A stretch of DNA of 64,000 bases from Paracoccus sp. S-4012 (GTDB lineage Bacteria > Pseudomonadota > Alphaproteobacteria > Rhodobacterales > Rhodobacteraceae), in assembly GCF_009674885.1 (NCBI RefSeq), contig NZ_WKKA01000001.1:613494-677493 (forward strand), in the 5' to 3' direction. The notes beneath the pieces were generated by a model, which saw nothing but the letters and a program-made list of their open reading frames with translations, made no database searches and was not told the origin of the DNA. The position numbers were made by a program, and so were the translations under genes. This document shows positions 45,705-55,312 of the stretch, one piece after another; the first letter of the stretch is position 1; each line of letters opens with the position of its first letter.

Positions 45705-45932
45705 ATGCAAGTGTCGAAATGGGGAAACTCGCTCGCGGTGAGGCTGCCTTCAGAACTGGTGCGGACGTTAGGATTCAAGGAGGGCGACAAGATCGAACTT
45801 GTGGCGGCGGAGAGGGGCCTTGCGGTCCGACGCGAACCTTCCGCGGAAGAGGTGCTGGAGCGTCTGCGCAGCCTCCGGGGGCGCCTGCCTGCTTCGCAGA
45901 GATTGACCCGAAACGACGCCAATGCCCGTTGA
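45705..45932 (+). CDS. vapB: AbrB/MazE-type antitoxin (VapB-like)
   Basis: The 75-residue protein has the swapped-hairpin AbrB domain at its N-terminus (QVSKWGNSLAVRLPSELVRT) followed by GFKEGDKIELV and a helical C-terminus that would wrap the toxin. Such antitoxins bind their own promoter and neutralise a PIN-domain RNase. The ATG follows a TATA-rich stretch. Its end overlaps the toxin start by 11 bases, the usual coupled arrangement. It appears intact although the toxin is not. Confidence 0.87.
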   Translation: MQVSKWGNSLAVRLPSELVRTLGFKEGDKIELVAAERGLAVRREPSAEEVLERLRSLRGRLPASQRLTRNDANAR

Positions 45933-46059
45933 TTTCCTCGATACGAACGTCATTCTCTACCTGCTGGACGAGGGACCCAAGGCTGACCGGACCGCAACTG
46001 TGCTCGCCTCGGGAGGGCGGATCGGGGGCTCCTTTAACCCCTTATTCGATTGGGAATGA
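45922..46059 (+). pseudogene. vapC: Truncated VapC PIN-domain toxin
   Basis: The frame starts PVDFLDTNVILYLLDEG, the PIN-domain N-terminus with its first metal-binding Asp (D7), and runs ADRTATVLASGGRIGGS before diverging and stopping after 45 codons. An intact toxin has about 130 residues with three more acidic ligands, all missing here. The toxin is thus inactive and the antitoxin is orphaned. Confidence 0.8.
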
Positions 46060-46268
46060 GGCACGACCTGGCCGACAGCTTCGTCCGCCGCCGGCATCAC
46101 GGAGCCTGTCTCGCTGGAAGTGCCTGAACGGCCGGTTCGGGGTAGGTGCGATGCAGCGCTTGCGACGTCATAAACGACAGCTCAGGGCCGAAAGCGGCAG
46201 GATCAACGATGTGTTGGAGCATTGCCGAGAACGTGGCGGCGCCGGGTGCGCCGTGCCGATACTCCATG

Positions 46269-47180
46269 TCAGGCAGCGCGTAACCACGAGTTCGAGGCGC
46301 TGGCCTCGAGACTCGTGAATCGGCACGCTCCCGCGTGGCCACGCCTGATCCAGGCGGCGACGAGCTGAAATCCCGATTGCGGCCATTCCCGTGGTGTTTC
46401 GAACTGCAGCAGCTCGGCGATCCCGAAGCCGGCCTTGTGGATCGTCCGCAGCCGGGCCTTTGTGGTGAGATTGGGAAGGGGCGCCACGAACACGATATTG
46501 TCCGCGCAGTTCATCGCCTTCACCATGAAATCGGCCAGCCGTGACCACGGCGGATTGGTGACGATCCAGTCGGCCTGGCCTTGCCAGGCCAGGAAATCGC
46601 TCCCATCCGTGATCTCGCACCAGTCTTTGGCGAGGTGACTGGGAAAATGATCGTAGAAGGCCCCATTGCCTCTCGCAGGGTCCAGGATCAGTCCGTGCAT
46701 CTGCGGCGCGAAGTGGTCGCAGATGGCGCGCGCCAAGGCAGGGGGAGTCATGACGCGATCGCGCTCCGGGGCATTGGAGGCGGGGATCAGGCGGCGCTTC
46801 GAACTGATCGGGGCGATTGGGGCAGGCATTCCGAGGAGTTGCGTATAGCCCAGAAGCGAAGCCAGTTCCCCGCGCATGCGCTTCTCGATGCCAATGATGA
46901 CAGGCCGGCTCAAGAGCAGCCGGGCGGAAACCTGAGCCTGCGTCAGCCTGCGTCGCCGACGTAACTCGGCTAGGACGGCACCGGCATGCGTGCTCGTTGG
47001 CGGATACCACGCCCAGGTGCAGGCCAGAGGTGGAAGCACCTGGGCGAGACTGGAGATGGTGCCTTTTCCGTTCATGATCTGCCGCAGGGTCGGCCGCGAG
47101 AGTCCACTTTTCTCGGCGAGAAATGATTTGTTGAAGCCATGAAACCGCATGCGATCCTCGATTAGTCGTTCAAGCGGCAT
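46269..47180 (-). CDS. Xre-type HTH fused to DNA adenine methyltransferase-like domain
   Basis: The 303-residue protein starts with a helix-turn-helix (FLAEKSGLSRPTLRQIMNG, residues 19-37), has a second HTH-like segment near 75-100 (LTQAQVSARLLLSRPVIIGI), and then a methyltransferase fold: MTPPALARAICDHF near 145, ILDPARGNGAFYDHF as SAM-binding motif and NPPW at 209-212. The NPPW tetrad is typical of N6-adenine methyltransferases. ATG 47150, with GAGG at a good distance, is an alternative start. The C-terminal tail looks short, so a damaged end is possible. It may be an orphan methyltransferase or an autoregulated one. Confidence 0.75.
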   Translation of the reverse strand: MPLERLIEDRMRFHGFNKSFLAEKSGLSRPTLRQIMNGKGTISSLAQVLPPLACTWAWYPPTSTHAGAVLAELRRRRRLTQAQVSARLLLSRPVIIGIEKRMRGELASLLGYTQLLGMPAPIAPISSKRRLIPASNAPERDRVMTPPALARAICDHFAPQMHGLILDPARGNGAFYDHFPSHLAKDWCEITDGSDFLAWQGQADWIVTNPPWSRLADFMVKAMNCADNIVFVAPLPNLTTKARLRTIHKAGFGIAELLQFETPREWPQSGFQLVAAWIRRGHAGACRFTSLEASASNSWLRAA

Positions 47181-47335
47181 GCAGGGCTCATGGAAAGGGA
47201 TGCTTACATTCGTGGCAAGCTACAGTGACATGCGTCCGGGTGGTAATGCAACCCAGGGCGGTGTGTGTTGAGGCACATACACGGGACGGCAGGCGAACGG
47301 GTTCGCCCTGTCGACCCCGGTTGCCGAACTCGGCA

Positions 47336-49495
47336 TCATTCCCGCGGACTGGCGCTCTCGCCAGGGTCCACCTGCCGCGTCCATGCTTCGAGTTCTTCGC
47401 CTTCAAGCGATCCGGCCGCGGTCAGCGCCGCGGCCATCGCCTCGAGCAGCGCGCGATTGCGTTGCAAGACCACGAGGGCCCGTTCCTCGGCCTGCTCGAT
47501 CCGCGCCCGAACCCGCGCGCGGCGTTCCGTGCTCTCAAGATAGCCGTCCAGGTTCCGACCCAGCCACAGCGGGCCCTCAGCGCCCAGTCCCTGGCGCATG
47601 TCGATCGACGCGGCAATGCGGGTTGCCTCGGCGATATCCGAGTTCGAAGGCCCGCCTGAACCTGCGGATATGTTGCCACAGACAAGCCGCTCCGCCGCCC
47701 GACCTGCCATGCAGCGGTCGAGGTCTGCTTCGATCTCCCGGAGAAGTCCGCTCCGGGGACGGGGTTCCGACAACGTCTCCCCTCCTGCGGGCCCGAGGAC
47801 CACCCGCATGACGCGGCTGACGCCCAGCGCGGTCGCGACAATCGCGTGCCCGCATTCGTGGATCGCAGTTCGGTGATAGATCGAGGCATCAGCCTCGTGC
47901 CGGTTCCCAAGCGCTTCCAGAACGTCGTCGGGTCGGACCGGCCGCCGCTCTGCTCGGGCCGCAGCACGCGCCCCACGCAATCCGCCGTCGATCGCGGCGG
48001 CGGTGTGTCCCGAGGCCGCACGCGCCAGGCGAGCGAGATCACTATCGGAGATCTGCCCCGGATAACCGTCGCGCATCATCCGCGCGATCGCGGCGCGGCC
48101 CGGAAGCGGCACTTCGACGATGGCATCCATCCGGCCAGGACGCAGCAGTGCAGGATCGATCGTTTCGGGGGCGTTGCATGTGCCGACGACGAGCACACCT
48201 TCCATTTGCGACAGGCGGTCGAACTCTTCCAAGACTGCGTTGATCACTTGGCGCCGGTATGATTCGTTGTGCTGATCGTGGCTGGTGCGGCTGCCCACAG
48301 AATCGATCTCGTCGATCACGAGGACGGCTGGCGCCGAATCCTGCGCTTCCCTGAAGGTGGACCTCATAGCCGAGAGCATTCGGCCCAAATGCCCTGCCGC
48401 TTGCCACTGAGCGAAGCCCCCTCGCACGAGCGCGATACCGGCGCTGTTGGCGATCGCGGCGGCAAGAAAGCTCTTGCCTGTTCCCGGCGGGCCAAAGAGC
48501 AGCATCGACCGCTGGAGCTCCGACCACGCGACCTCACCCGCTTTCCACGCGAGAAGGTCGGCGACCATACGCCGTGCCATTCTCTCGGCCTCCCCCAGCC
48601 CCTCGATGTCGTCGAGCGTGGGGCGCCGATCCTGCTTCCGATCGGTCAATTCGTCGGCCGAGACCATGGCGCGGAGGCGCTCGACCACCGCTTCCGTCGA
48701 GGCTTCGCGCAGCGCCAGAAGGAGTGCCGGCGCACTCAACTTTCCCAGATCCGCATCATCCGGAAGGCGCCGGAGGAACTCGTCGCCGTCGCCAGGCAGA
48801 TCGTCGCCGTTGCGCGTGATGCCGAGCAAGAATTGGAGGATTTCCCGGTTCACCAGCGGCACAGTGATCGCCGCGGGCAAAGCGGAGCGGAGTTCGACGG
48901 CGATGTCCTCCGGATCGGTGACCAGCAGCAGCACCGGGCTGGCGCGACCCAGCAACGCCGTGAGCTGGCTTTCCGTGCTACTGCGATAGTAACGCTCGGT
49001 CGCGGTCCGGAGCGCGAACAGGTTCAGCCCGTCGCCCGGGGCGTGAGGCCGCAGGGGATTTTGCGACGTGGTGGCAACCCCCTCTGGCAGCAGCCCGTCG
49101 ACCAGCAGTTCGCGCACCAACTCCTGCGGAATATCGCCGTGATCGAGAACCGTGACCGCGTGCGGCTGAACCATCGCATCCAGCCTTGTGGCGCTACCGA
49201 GACCTGCGCAGAGCCGAAGCAGGACGAGCACCCGGTCGATTGGCATCGGCGGGGCCGGTCGAACGGAATCGTTTGCGGCCCGGACGGCATCGTCCTGTTG
49301 GGCGGTGCCGGGGCCGCGCTCGTCGCCGGACACGGCTGCGGGGGACGTTCGCAAGGGTGCAAGCTGCCTCGGCTGGATCCACTCAGCCTCCTCAAGCCAG
49401 TCAGGCGTGTCGGGGGGCTCAGCGCTGTCATCCGCTGCCATGCGGATCCGAGCGAGGGCTTCTGTGGCAAGATCGGTCCAACGCGGCGTGGTCAT
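47336..49495 (-). CDS. Soluble FtsH-like AAA+ metalloprotease
   Basis: The 719-residue protein combines an AAA+ ATPase with an M41-type zinc peptidase. Walker A lies at 335-342 (GPPGTGKS), Walker B in VLVIDEIDSVGSR, and the second region of homology in ALLRPGRMD. The zinc site HECGH sits at 546-550 (IHECGHAIVATALG). Unlike FtsH it has no membrane segments; instead about 300 residues of unknown fold precede the ATPase. It should unfold and degrade proteins in the cytoplasm. Such FtsH-like proteases without an anchor occur on mobile islands; the target is unknown. GAGG precedes the ATG. Confidence 0.87.
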   Translation of the reverse strand: MTTPRWTDLATEALARIRMAADDSAEPPDTPDWLEEAEWIQPRQLAPLRTSPAAVSGDERGPGTAQQDDAVRAANDSVRPAPPMPIDRVLVLLRLCAGLGSATRLDAMVQPHAVTVLDHGDIPQELVRELLVDGLLPEGVATTSQNPLRPHAPGDGLNLFALRTATERYYRSSTESQLTALLGRASPVLLLVTDPEDIAVELRSALPAAITVPLVNREILQFLLGITRNGDDLPGDGDEFLRRLPDDADLGKLSAPALLLALREASTEAVVERLRAMVSADELTDRKQDRRPTLDDIEGLGEAERMARRMVADLLAWKAGEVAWSELQRSMLLFGPPGTGKSFLAAAIANSAGIALVRGGFAQWQAAGHLGRMLSAMRSTFREAQDSAPAVLVIDEIDSVGSRTSHDQHNESYRRQVINAVLEEFDRLSQMEGVLVVGTCNAPETIDPALLRPGRMDAIVEVPLPGRAAIARMMRDGYPGQISDSDLARLARAASGHTAAAIDGGLRGARAAARAERRPVRPDDVLEALGNRHEADASIYHRTAIHECGHAIVATALGVSRVMRVVLGPAGGETLSEPRPRSGLLREIEADLDRCMAGRAAERLVCGNISAGSGGPSNSDIAEATRIAASIDMRQGLGAEGPLWLGRNLDGYLESTERRARVRARIEQAEERALVVLQRNRALLEAMAAALTAAGSLEGEELEAWTRQVDPGESASPRE

Positions 49496-49661
49496 CTGGC
49501 GGCCTCACGGATTGGATGGGGGGACCACCAGCAAGGTGCCGGTGGCTGAGTGTTCGACGGTGGCTGAGGGGAAAGGGGGACGTGCCTGGCCTCCGCCGTT
49601 CCGGAGAACCTCCGGGACGCGAGGAACCAAGGCCGCCGCGCCCCCGTCTCAGGCTGTCCGT

Positions 49662-50603
49662 TCAGGCGCCGTCATCATCGGAGTCCTCTTCGATGCCGTC
49701 GAGCAGCTGCTGAATCTCGGCTTCGAGCCACTCGGCGTAGACCTCCGTCACGACCGTGAGCGCGCCTGCGAAGTCCTTCGCGTCAATGACAGCGTCGGGG
49801 AAGCGGCGACGCAGCCTGGCATGGAGACGCTTCTCGGTGCGGATCGCGTCATGACCGCTGGGCATCGCAACGACGCGCAGGACATGGCAGGCGAGATCGC
49901 GATCGCCGAGCAGCTGATGCTGCAAGCGGGATTGAGGGTTCCTGGAGAAGCCGAGCTTGAGGACCCGCATTCCGTTGGGCAGGAGCACACGGAAAAGGTA
50001 GATGAAACTGGGCGCTGCAGTCCACGTGACCCCGCATCCGGCACAGTCGAAGCGCTGGCTTCTGACATTGCCGCGGGCGATGCGTTGCTGGTGGCCGCAT
50101 GCGTGCCTGTATTGGCGGTAGTTCGTGTCACCCTTCGGATCGGGGCCCACGAGTTCCCACCCAACGGCCTGGGCCTCGGCTGCCTCCACGGCTTCCTGAC
50201 ACGTCGCGCAGCGCAGTCCCGTCTCGCCTGCGGCGACACGCGTGATCAGCCCAATTTGGCGCCGCGCGTCATGCCCGCAGGGGAGCCGATACCACGCATA
50301 AGCGGTGCTGCCCGGATCTCGGCGCAGGAAGGTGAGACCGGCCGATGCCGCCTCCTGCCGCCAGGCTGCTTCGATGCAGTGCGCGCAGCGGGGCCGATGC
50401 TGCATCAGCACGAATAGCCGGGTGCGCGAGAGCTCGCCGCACCGGCGGCAGGTGAGGGCGAGGGCGTAGCGATCGGCGACACGCGCGGTGATGTCGAAGC
50501 CACGCCGGTCAGCCGCTTCGCGCCAGCGATCGTGGATCGGCATGTCGATGACCGGCAGGGCCTCGCCGGCAATGATGATGCTGTTGTCATGAGAGTGGTG
50601 CAT
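49662..50603 (-). CDS. Repeated zinc-ribbon protein with C-terminal GIY-YIG nuclease-like domain
   Basis: The 313-residue protein has three cysteine/histidine modules, each with CxxC or CGH pairs (LTCRRCGELSR and PRCAHC; LPCGHDAR and LRCATC; HACGHQQR and FDCAGCG), likely binding zinc. The C-terminal ~100 residues resemble a T5orf172/MUG113-type GIY-YIG domain: FIYLFRVLLPN, VLKLGFSRNPQSRLQHQLLG and a later EKRLHARLR. The expected GIY tyrosine is present and YIG reads as KLG, so catalysis is uncertain. GGGAGG precedes the ATG. It could be a homing-like nuclease or a DNA-binding sensor. Confidence 0.75.
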   Translation of the reverse strand: MHHSHDNSIIIAGEALPVIDMPIHDRWREAADRRGFDITARVADRYALALTCRRCGELSRTRLFVLMQHRPRCAHCIEAAWRQEAASAGLTFLRRDPGSTAYAWYRLPCGHDARRQIGLITRVAAGETGLRCATCQEAVEAAEAQAVGWELVGPDPKGDTNYRQYRHACGHQQRIARGNVRSQRFDCAGCGVTWTAAPSFIYLFRVLLPNGMRVLKLGFSRNPQSRLQHQLLGDRDLACHVLRVVAMPSGHDAIRTEKRLHARLRRRFPDAVIDAKDFAGALTVVTEVYAEWLEAEIQQLLDGIEEDSDDDGA

Positions 50604-50767
50604 GGGGGTGCCTCCCTGAATGGGTGAAAGCTTCAGGCAGGTGCGACCGTTCTGGCGGCGGCCACCTGACCGTCAATTCGGATTTGCGGGTGCGGAGAGC
50701 TTCGACTGACTTCGAACGACCCGGCTCTCCAGGAGAGAGCAGGGCCGCCTGAGCCAGACATCGGGGC

Positions 50768-51295
50768 TCAGCTCAGCGCCGGCAGCAGTTCGTCCCGCCG
50801 GCAGCGATCACCCGGATCATCCTCGGGAGAGGACCCGCGGTAGAGATCCAGCCCCGCGAGTTCGTCGACAAGCGCAAGGCCAGCGACCAGCATGTTGTCG
50901 ACCCGACGAGCCGCCGTGCTGCTGCCAGCACACCGGAACAGGGCGGCGTTCGAAGAGGTCAGCCGGTGCAGGCGATCGAAGTCGCGGCGATTGTCGGAGC
51001 CCATCATGCCGTCGACGAGAAGGGCAAGCCGTCGCATCGGAACATCTTCGGGCCGCTTCACGCCGGCGCCGTGGACGCTCCGCAGAGCGTCGACGACTTC
51101 GTCCTGCGCAGACTCTGCGTCGTGCCGCCAGCGCGAATAAGCGGGATCCCAGTAGTCCACATCGGACAGGTCGCTCTCGGCGCTGACGAAGTTCGCGAGC
51201 GCGGTCAGCAAGGTGGAGAAGCAGGACGCGAGCGGGGTCGTGAAGCTGGCCACTTCAGCGGCCTGCAGAGGCATGTTAGGCATGTCGTTAGCCAT
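50768..51295 (-). CDS. Hypothetical protein
   Basis: I do not recognise this 175-residue, mostly helical, soluble protein. It has an acidic stretch near 45-75 (DLSDVDYWDPAYSRW) and ends with SSPEDDPGDRCRRDELL. GGGAG lies 6 bases before ATG 51295. It follows the GIY-YIG and AAA+ protease genes' orientation and may share their transcript, but the 164-bp gap leaves this open. Confidence 0.6.
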   Translation of the reverse strand: MANDMPNMPLQAAEVASFTTPLASCFSTLLTALANFVSAESDLSDVDYWDPAYSRWRHDAESAQDEVVDALRSVHGAGVKRPEDVPMRRLALLVDGMMGSDNRRDFDRLHRLTSSNAALFRCAGSSTAARRVDNMLVAGLALVDELAGLDLYRGSSPEDDPGDRCRRDELLPALS

Positions 51296-51382
51296 CGTGA
51301 TCTCCCAAGGATCGTGGTGGTCAGAGCCGGAGCGAGGGTTGCCGCCCTTGCTTCGGCTCGCCCATGCTGTTACCGTGTAGGC

Positions 51383-51601
51383 ATGAAGTCAACCCCTCAG
51401 ATGAGGAATTTCGTGCCGATGCAAAAAAAGATGGGCCGCCCGGTGGCGGATACGGAGCCGGTGACGATCAGGATGTCTCGTGAGATGATCCGGGAGATCG
51501 ATGATTATCGCAGGACACTCGAGGATCTCCCCACACGCCCCGAGGTCATTCGCCGCGTGATGGCAGATTTCCTGAAAGGCGTCAGGCGGGATGAGGGCTG
51601 A
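51383..51601 (+). CDS. Ribbon-helix-helix DNA-binding protein
   Basis: The 72-residue protein has a ribbon-helix-helix pattern: a short strand PVTIRMSREM followed by two helices, IREIDDYRRTLED and RPEVIRRVMADFLKGV. Such proteins dimerise to bind operators, often as antitoxins or plasmid regulators. The frame is open for 139 codons upstream, but that part opposes the hypothetical gene at 50768-51295, so ATG 51383 (or 51404) is the likely start. No toxin partner follows. Confidence 0.7.
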   Translation: MKSTPQMRNFVPMQKKMGRPVADTEPVTIRMSREMIREIDDYRRTLEDLPTRPEVIRRVMADFLKGVRRDEG

Positions 51602-51987
51602 CGCGGCGCGGTTTGAGAACGTTCTGCTGGCGGGATCATTACGCATGGCGGTCTCCCGCGGGCCCGCAGGCCGTCATAGCGTTCGACGTTGGCCTTCGGC
51701 TCATCGGGCAGGATCAGCGCTTCCAGTGTGTCGATGTTCGGACCGCGGTCATCTTGCTGTCAATCAGTCTGTGCAGCATGATTCAGAACATGGGTCTTTC
51801 TCGGGACGCCTTCGGCCGGAACCATTCACAGCAACCAGCAGAGCCTGTTCATCATGCTCAGGACCAGCGCCAGGATACTGACCATCTGCGATCGCCACGG
51901 GACGTCGCAGCATCGGGTCCTGCAACGGTGGGGAGGCGAGGGGCAGTTCCGCGAAGGGCGCACCGTTCCTGAGGGCACCCGGCGAGC
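51602..51987. other. Degenerate region at the right edge of the accessory DNA
   Basis: About 390 bases without an intact gene. Parts of the plus strand (such as SNQQSLFIMLRTSA in one frame near 51830) may be frameshifted membrane-segment coding of the P-type ATPase whose end lies at 51988. Confidence 0.35.
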
Positions 51988-52164
51988 GTGATCTATTTGC
52001 CGTTCCTGCAGCCGGACTTTTCGACTACTGCACTCTCTGCCGGTGGCTGGCTGTTCTGCACCGCGGTCCCGAGCCTGGTCCTGCGGGAACGCGAGTTGAG
52101 CAAGGTCGCAACGCGGCGCGAAGGCGGCGGCTGGATGAAAACACGGCTTCGCAACGAAGGTTGA
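51988..52164 (+). pseudogene. C-terminal remnant of a cation-transporting P-type ATPase
   Basis: The plus-strand frame VIYLPFLQPDFSTTALSAGG then WLFCTAVPSLVLRERELSKV matches the last membrane helices and end of calcium-type P-type ATPases (cation ATPase C domain). Only about 58 codons remain of a protein normally near 900 residues. It lies just before the phosphate acetyltransferase and shows that a gene was lost where the accessory DNA meets the backbone. Confidence 0.6.
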
Positions 52165-52241
52165 CTATCGCGGGCTGCCGCGCGTGAACGGCGCTGCAAC
52201 CGATCGCGGGGCTGTCCGAGCGCCGCGCCGAGGAGGTTCCG

Positions 52242-53669
52242 ATGCCTGAGACAGAAGCCTCGCCGATGGGCGAGATCGCCGTTCTTCAGAACAAGACATT
52301 CGACGAGATCTCGCTCGGCGACACCGCCTCGGTCGAGCGGACACTGAGCGCAGCGGACATCCGGGTTATCGCCGTCCTGACCGGCTTTGCCGACCGTGAT
52401 TCGGTCGATGCGGACAGTGCCGCCGTCAAGCATCTCGACGGGATGATCGCTCACGGCATGTGGGGCAGCGCCCTGATCGCGATGGTGCTGGGCACCCGCC
52501 TGCCTGGCCCGGGCGCCACCTATCTTGGCGAGAGCCTCGCGTTCCTCGGGGCGATCCGTCCGGGTGACACCATCACCACGCGGGTCGAGATCGTCGAGCG
52601 CGATGCCGCGAGCCGGCGAGTCCGCGCAGATTGCCGCTGCACGAACCAGCAGGGTGATGTGGTGCTGGAGGGCTGGGTGGACCTGATCGCCCCGGCCGAT
52701 CGCGTCACCTGGGCGCGCGCGTCCTTGCCGGAGATAAAACTGACGGTCGCGAACCACGGCACGGCAAGGCTGCTCGAGCATGTGAGATCCATGGGCGCCG
52801 TCCGAGCCGCCATCGTCCATCCCTGCGACGCCATCAGCCTCTCGTCAGTGTTCGACGCGCGGGATGCGGGCCTGATCGATCCGGTGCTGGTGGCACCGCG
52901 GGCGCGGCTCGAAGCGTTCGCGGACGAGGCTGGGCTCGACCTCGACGGCCTGCGTGTGGAGGACGTGCAGCACAGCCACGCGGCCGCAGAGCGGGCGGTG
53001 GAACTCGCCGCGGCTGGCGAAGTCGAGGTGCTGGTGAAGGGCAGCCTGCATACGGACGAACTGATGGGTGCGGTGATCGCCGCGAGAGGTGGACTGCGGA
53101 CCAAGCGGCGCGTCACGCACTGCTTCGTCATGCAGACCTCGGCCTACCCGCGCCCGTTCATCATCACCGATGCGGCCGTGAACATCGCGCCGACCCTGAG
53201 CGAGAAGGCCGACATCGTCAGGAACGCCATAGATCTGGCGCACGTGCTGGGTATCCAGACGCCGCGGGTGGCGATCCTCGCGGCGGTCGAGACTGTCTCG
53301 CCGACGATGCCGGCGACGCTCGATGCCGCCGCGCTCTGCAAGATGGCCGACCGCGGTCAGATCACGGGGGCGTTGCTGGACGGCCCGCTGGCCTTCGACA
53401 ACGCTGTGTCGCCCGCGGCGGCGCATATCAAGGGCATCGTCTCGCCGGTCGCAGGGCAGGCCGACATCCTCGTCGTGCCCGACCTCGAAAGCGGCAACAT
53501 GCTCGCCAAGCAGCTCGAGTATCTCGGTGGCGCGGACACCGCAGGGATCGCGCTCGGCGCGAAAGTGCCGATCGTGCTGACCAGCCGCGCGGACGCGCGC
53601 GACACCCGACTCGCCTCCTGCGCCATCGCGCTGATGCTTGCGCATCACTACCGCGTCAGCCCGCCATGA
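52242..53669 (+). CDS. Bifunctional MaoC-type enoyl-CoA hydratase / phosphate acetyltransferase
   Basis: The 475-residue protein has an N-terminal MaoC-like hotdog domain (residues ~15-150, with [20 protein letters not shown] and [12 protein letters not shown]) and a C-terminal phosphate acetyl- or butyryl-transferase domain (~165-470, with [15 protein letters not shown] and [11 protein letters not shown]). The Pta part exchanges CoA for phosphate on acetyl-CoA or butyryl-CoA, feeding the kinase that follows. The fusion is common in alphaproteobacteria. Its stop overlaps the ackA start (ATGA), so the two enzymes are coupled. Confidence 0.9.
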   Translation: MPETEASPMGEIAVLQNKTFDEISLGDTASVERTLSAADIRVIAVLTGFADRDSVDADSAAVKHLDGMIAHGMWGSALIAMVLGTRLPGPGATYLGESLAFLGAIRPGDTITTRVEIVERDAASRRVRADCRCTNQQGDVVLEGWVDLIAPADRVTWARASLPEIKLTVANHGTARLLEHVRSMGAVRAAIVHPCDAISLSSVFDARDAGLIDPVLVAPRARLEAFADEAGLDLDGLRVEDVQHSHAAAERAVELAAAGEVEVLVKGSLHTDELMGAVIAARGGLRTKRRVTHCFVMQTSAYPRPFIITDAAVNIAPTLSEKADIVRNAIDLAHVLGIQTPRVAILAAVETVSPTMPATLDAAALCKMADRGQITGALLDGPLAFDNAVSPAAAHIKGIVSPVAGQADILVVPDLESGNMLAKQLEYLGGADTAGIALGAKVPIVLTSRADARDTRLASCAIALMLAHHYRVSPP

Positions 53670-54865
53670 AGCTTTCGATGCAGTCGATCCTCGTGATCAA
53701 CGCCGGGTCGTCGAGCCTGAAGTTCCAGATCTTCGCGATCGAAGACGGCTGTCTTGAGCGGCGGGTCCGCGGAAAACTGGACGGGATCGGCGTCCGACCC
53801 CGGCTTCGCGCCAGCGGGGAGGATGGACAGGAGCTGGTTTCACGCGCCTATGCGCCTGAGGCGATTCCAGACCTTCCGGCGGCGCTCACCGAAACCCGCG
53901 CCTGGCTGGCTGGACTGGCCGGGCTGAACTTGATTGCGATCGGCCACCGTGTCGTCCACGGCGGCGCGGATTACGTGCGCCCGACCCTGCTCGATGCGAC
54001 CGTGCTCGAGCGGCTGGCGGCGCTGCAGGAGCTTGCACCGCTGCACCAGCCCAACAATCTCGCGCCGATCCGGCAGGCGATGGCGATCAGCCCGGAACTC
54101 CCGCAGGTCGCCTGCTTCGACACCGCGTTCCACCGGGGGCACCCCGCTCTCGCCGATGCCTACGCCCTGCCGCGCTCTTACTACGATGAAGGCGTGCGCC
54201 GTTACGGCTTCCACGGCCTTTCCTATGAGTTCGTGACCGAGCGGCTCCGAACGCTGGCGCCCGAGGCGGCGGCGGGCCGGGTGATCGTTGCGCATCTCGG
54301 CAGCGGCGCCTCGATGTGCGCGATCAAGGACGGCCGTAGCATCGATAGCACGATGGGCTTCACCGCACTCGATGGCCTAGTCATGGGCACGCGTCCGGGC
54401 CAACTCGATCCCGGCATCGTGCTGCACCTCATCGCCGACAGGGGCATGAGCCCGCAGGCCGTGTCCGACCTGCTCTATCACGGCTCGGGCCTCAAGGGGC
54501 TCTCGGGCATCAGCAGCGACATGCGCACCCTGATGGAGTCCACCGATCCGAAGGCCGGCCATGCCATAGACCATTTTGTCTATCGCGCCGCGCTCAGCGC
54601 CGGCATGCTCGCAGCCGCGTTGGGCGGGCTCGATGCGTTCGTGTTCACCGCGGGCATCGGCGAGAACGCGCCCGCTATCCGGGCCCGCATCATCGAGCGT
54701 CTCGCCTGGCTGGGGGCCGAGCTCGACCCGGCAGCGAATGCCGCCGCCGTACCGCTGATCTCCACGGCGGCGAGCCGGATTGCGATCTACGTCATCCCGA
54801 CGGACGAGGAACTGATGATCGCCCGCCACACGCTCTCGCTGCTCCGCGCAGCGATCCCGGCCTGA
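53666..54865 (+). CDS. ackA: Acetate kinase
   Basis: AckA transfers phosphate from acetyl-phosphate to ADP. The 399-residue protein has the family signature [12 protein letters not shown] near the N-terminus, [12 protein letters not shown] near residue 90, the second signature [11 protein letters not shown] near 176, and [16 protein letters not shown] in the ATPase core. Length is standard. It overlaps the upstream transferase by 4 bases; with it, the pair makes ATP from acyl-CoA under low-oxygen conditions. The gene converges on the CBS gene, 45 bases away. Confidence 0.96.
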   Translation: MKLSMQSILVINAGSSSLKFQIFAIEDGCLERRVRGKLDGIGVRPRLRASGEDGQELVSRAYAPEAIPDLPAALTETRAWLAGLAGLNLIAIGHRVVHGGADYVRPTLLDATVLERLAALQELAPLHQPNNLAPIRQAMAISPELPQVACFDTAFHRGHPALADAYALPRSYYDEGVRRYGFHGLSYEFVTERLRTLAPEAAAGRVIVAHLGSGASMCAIKDGRSIDSTMGFTALDGLVMGTRPGQLDPGIVLHLIADRGMSPQAVSDLLYHGSGLKGLSGISSDMRTLMESTDPKAGHAIDHFVYRAALSAGMLAAALGGLDAFVFTAGIGENAPAIRARIIERLAWLGAELDPAANAAAVPLISTAASRIAIYVIPTDEELMIARHTLSLLRAAIPA

Positions 54866-54910
54866 CTAGCCGTCAGCGCAGCCTCGAGCGCAGCCGCGAG
54901 CGCGGAGCCT

Positions 54911-55312
54911 TCAGGACATGGCCAGCACGGCGGCGAGCACGTCCGAGCGGTCCAGCATCCCGGCGACGGCGCCCTCGTGCATGACGACCAGGACGCGGTG
55001 CGGGCTCTCTGCAAAGACCCGCGCCGCCTCAACGATTTCTGTGCCCGCCTCGAGCGTCTGGACCTCGCGCGCCATGTGATCGGCCACCGCGCCCTTCCAG
55101 GTCCGGTAGTAGGACGCACTGACCGCCGGCACGAAGCAGTCCTTCTGCGTCAGGATGCCGACCAGCCGCCCAGCATCATCCAGCACCGGCAGCGCCGCGA
55201 GGCCGCCGTCGACGAGCCGCTGCGCCGCCTCGCGGATCTGCGTCTCGGGGGAGAGCGGGCGGGCGACGCGGTGCAGGACATGGGCGATCGTGGTTGGGGC
55301 GGTGGTGTTCAT
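54911..55312 (-). CDS. CBS-domain protein
   Basis: The 133-residue protein consists of two CBS motifs: the first with IREAAQRLVDGGLAALPVLD and GRLVGILTQKDCF, the second with EIVEAARVFAESPHRVLVV and GMLDRSDVLAAVL. Such pairs bind adenine nucleotides and sense energy charge. No enzyme domain is attached. It overlaps nqrM by 4 bases and is the last gene of the nqr operon, so it may tune that complex or the adjacent Pta-AckA path; this is inference from position. Confidence 0.9.
   Translation of the reverse strand: MNTTAPTTIAHVLHRVARPLSPETQIREAAQRLVDGGLAALPVLDDAGRLVGILTQKDCFVPAVSASYYRTWKGAVADHMAREVQTLEAGTEIVEAARVFAESPHRVLVVMHEGAVAGMLDRSDVLAAVLAMS

Noticed and set aside
50966..51382. N-terminal extension of the ribbon-helix-helix ORF
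   Set aside because: Opposes the hypothetical gene at 50768-51295 and adds no recognisable domain.
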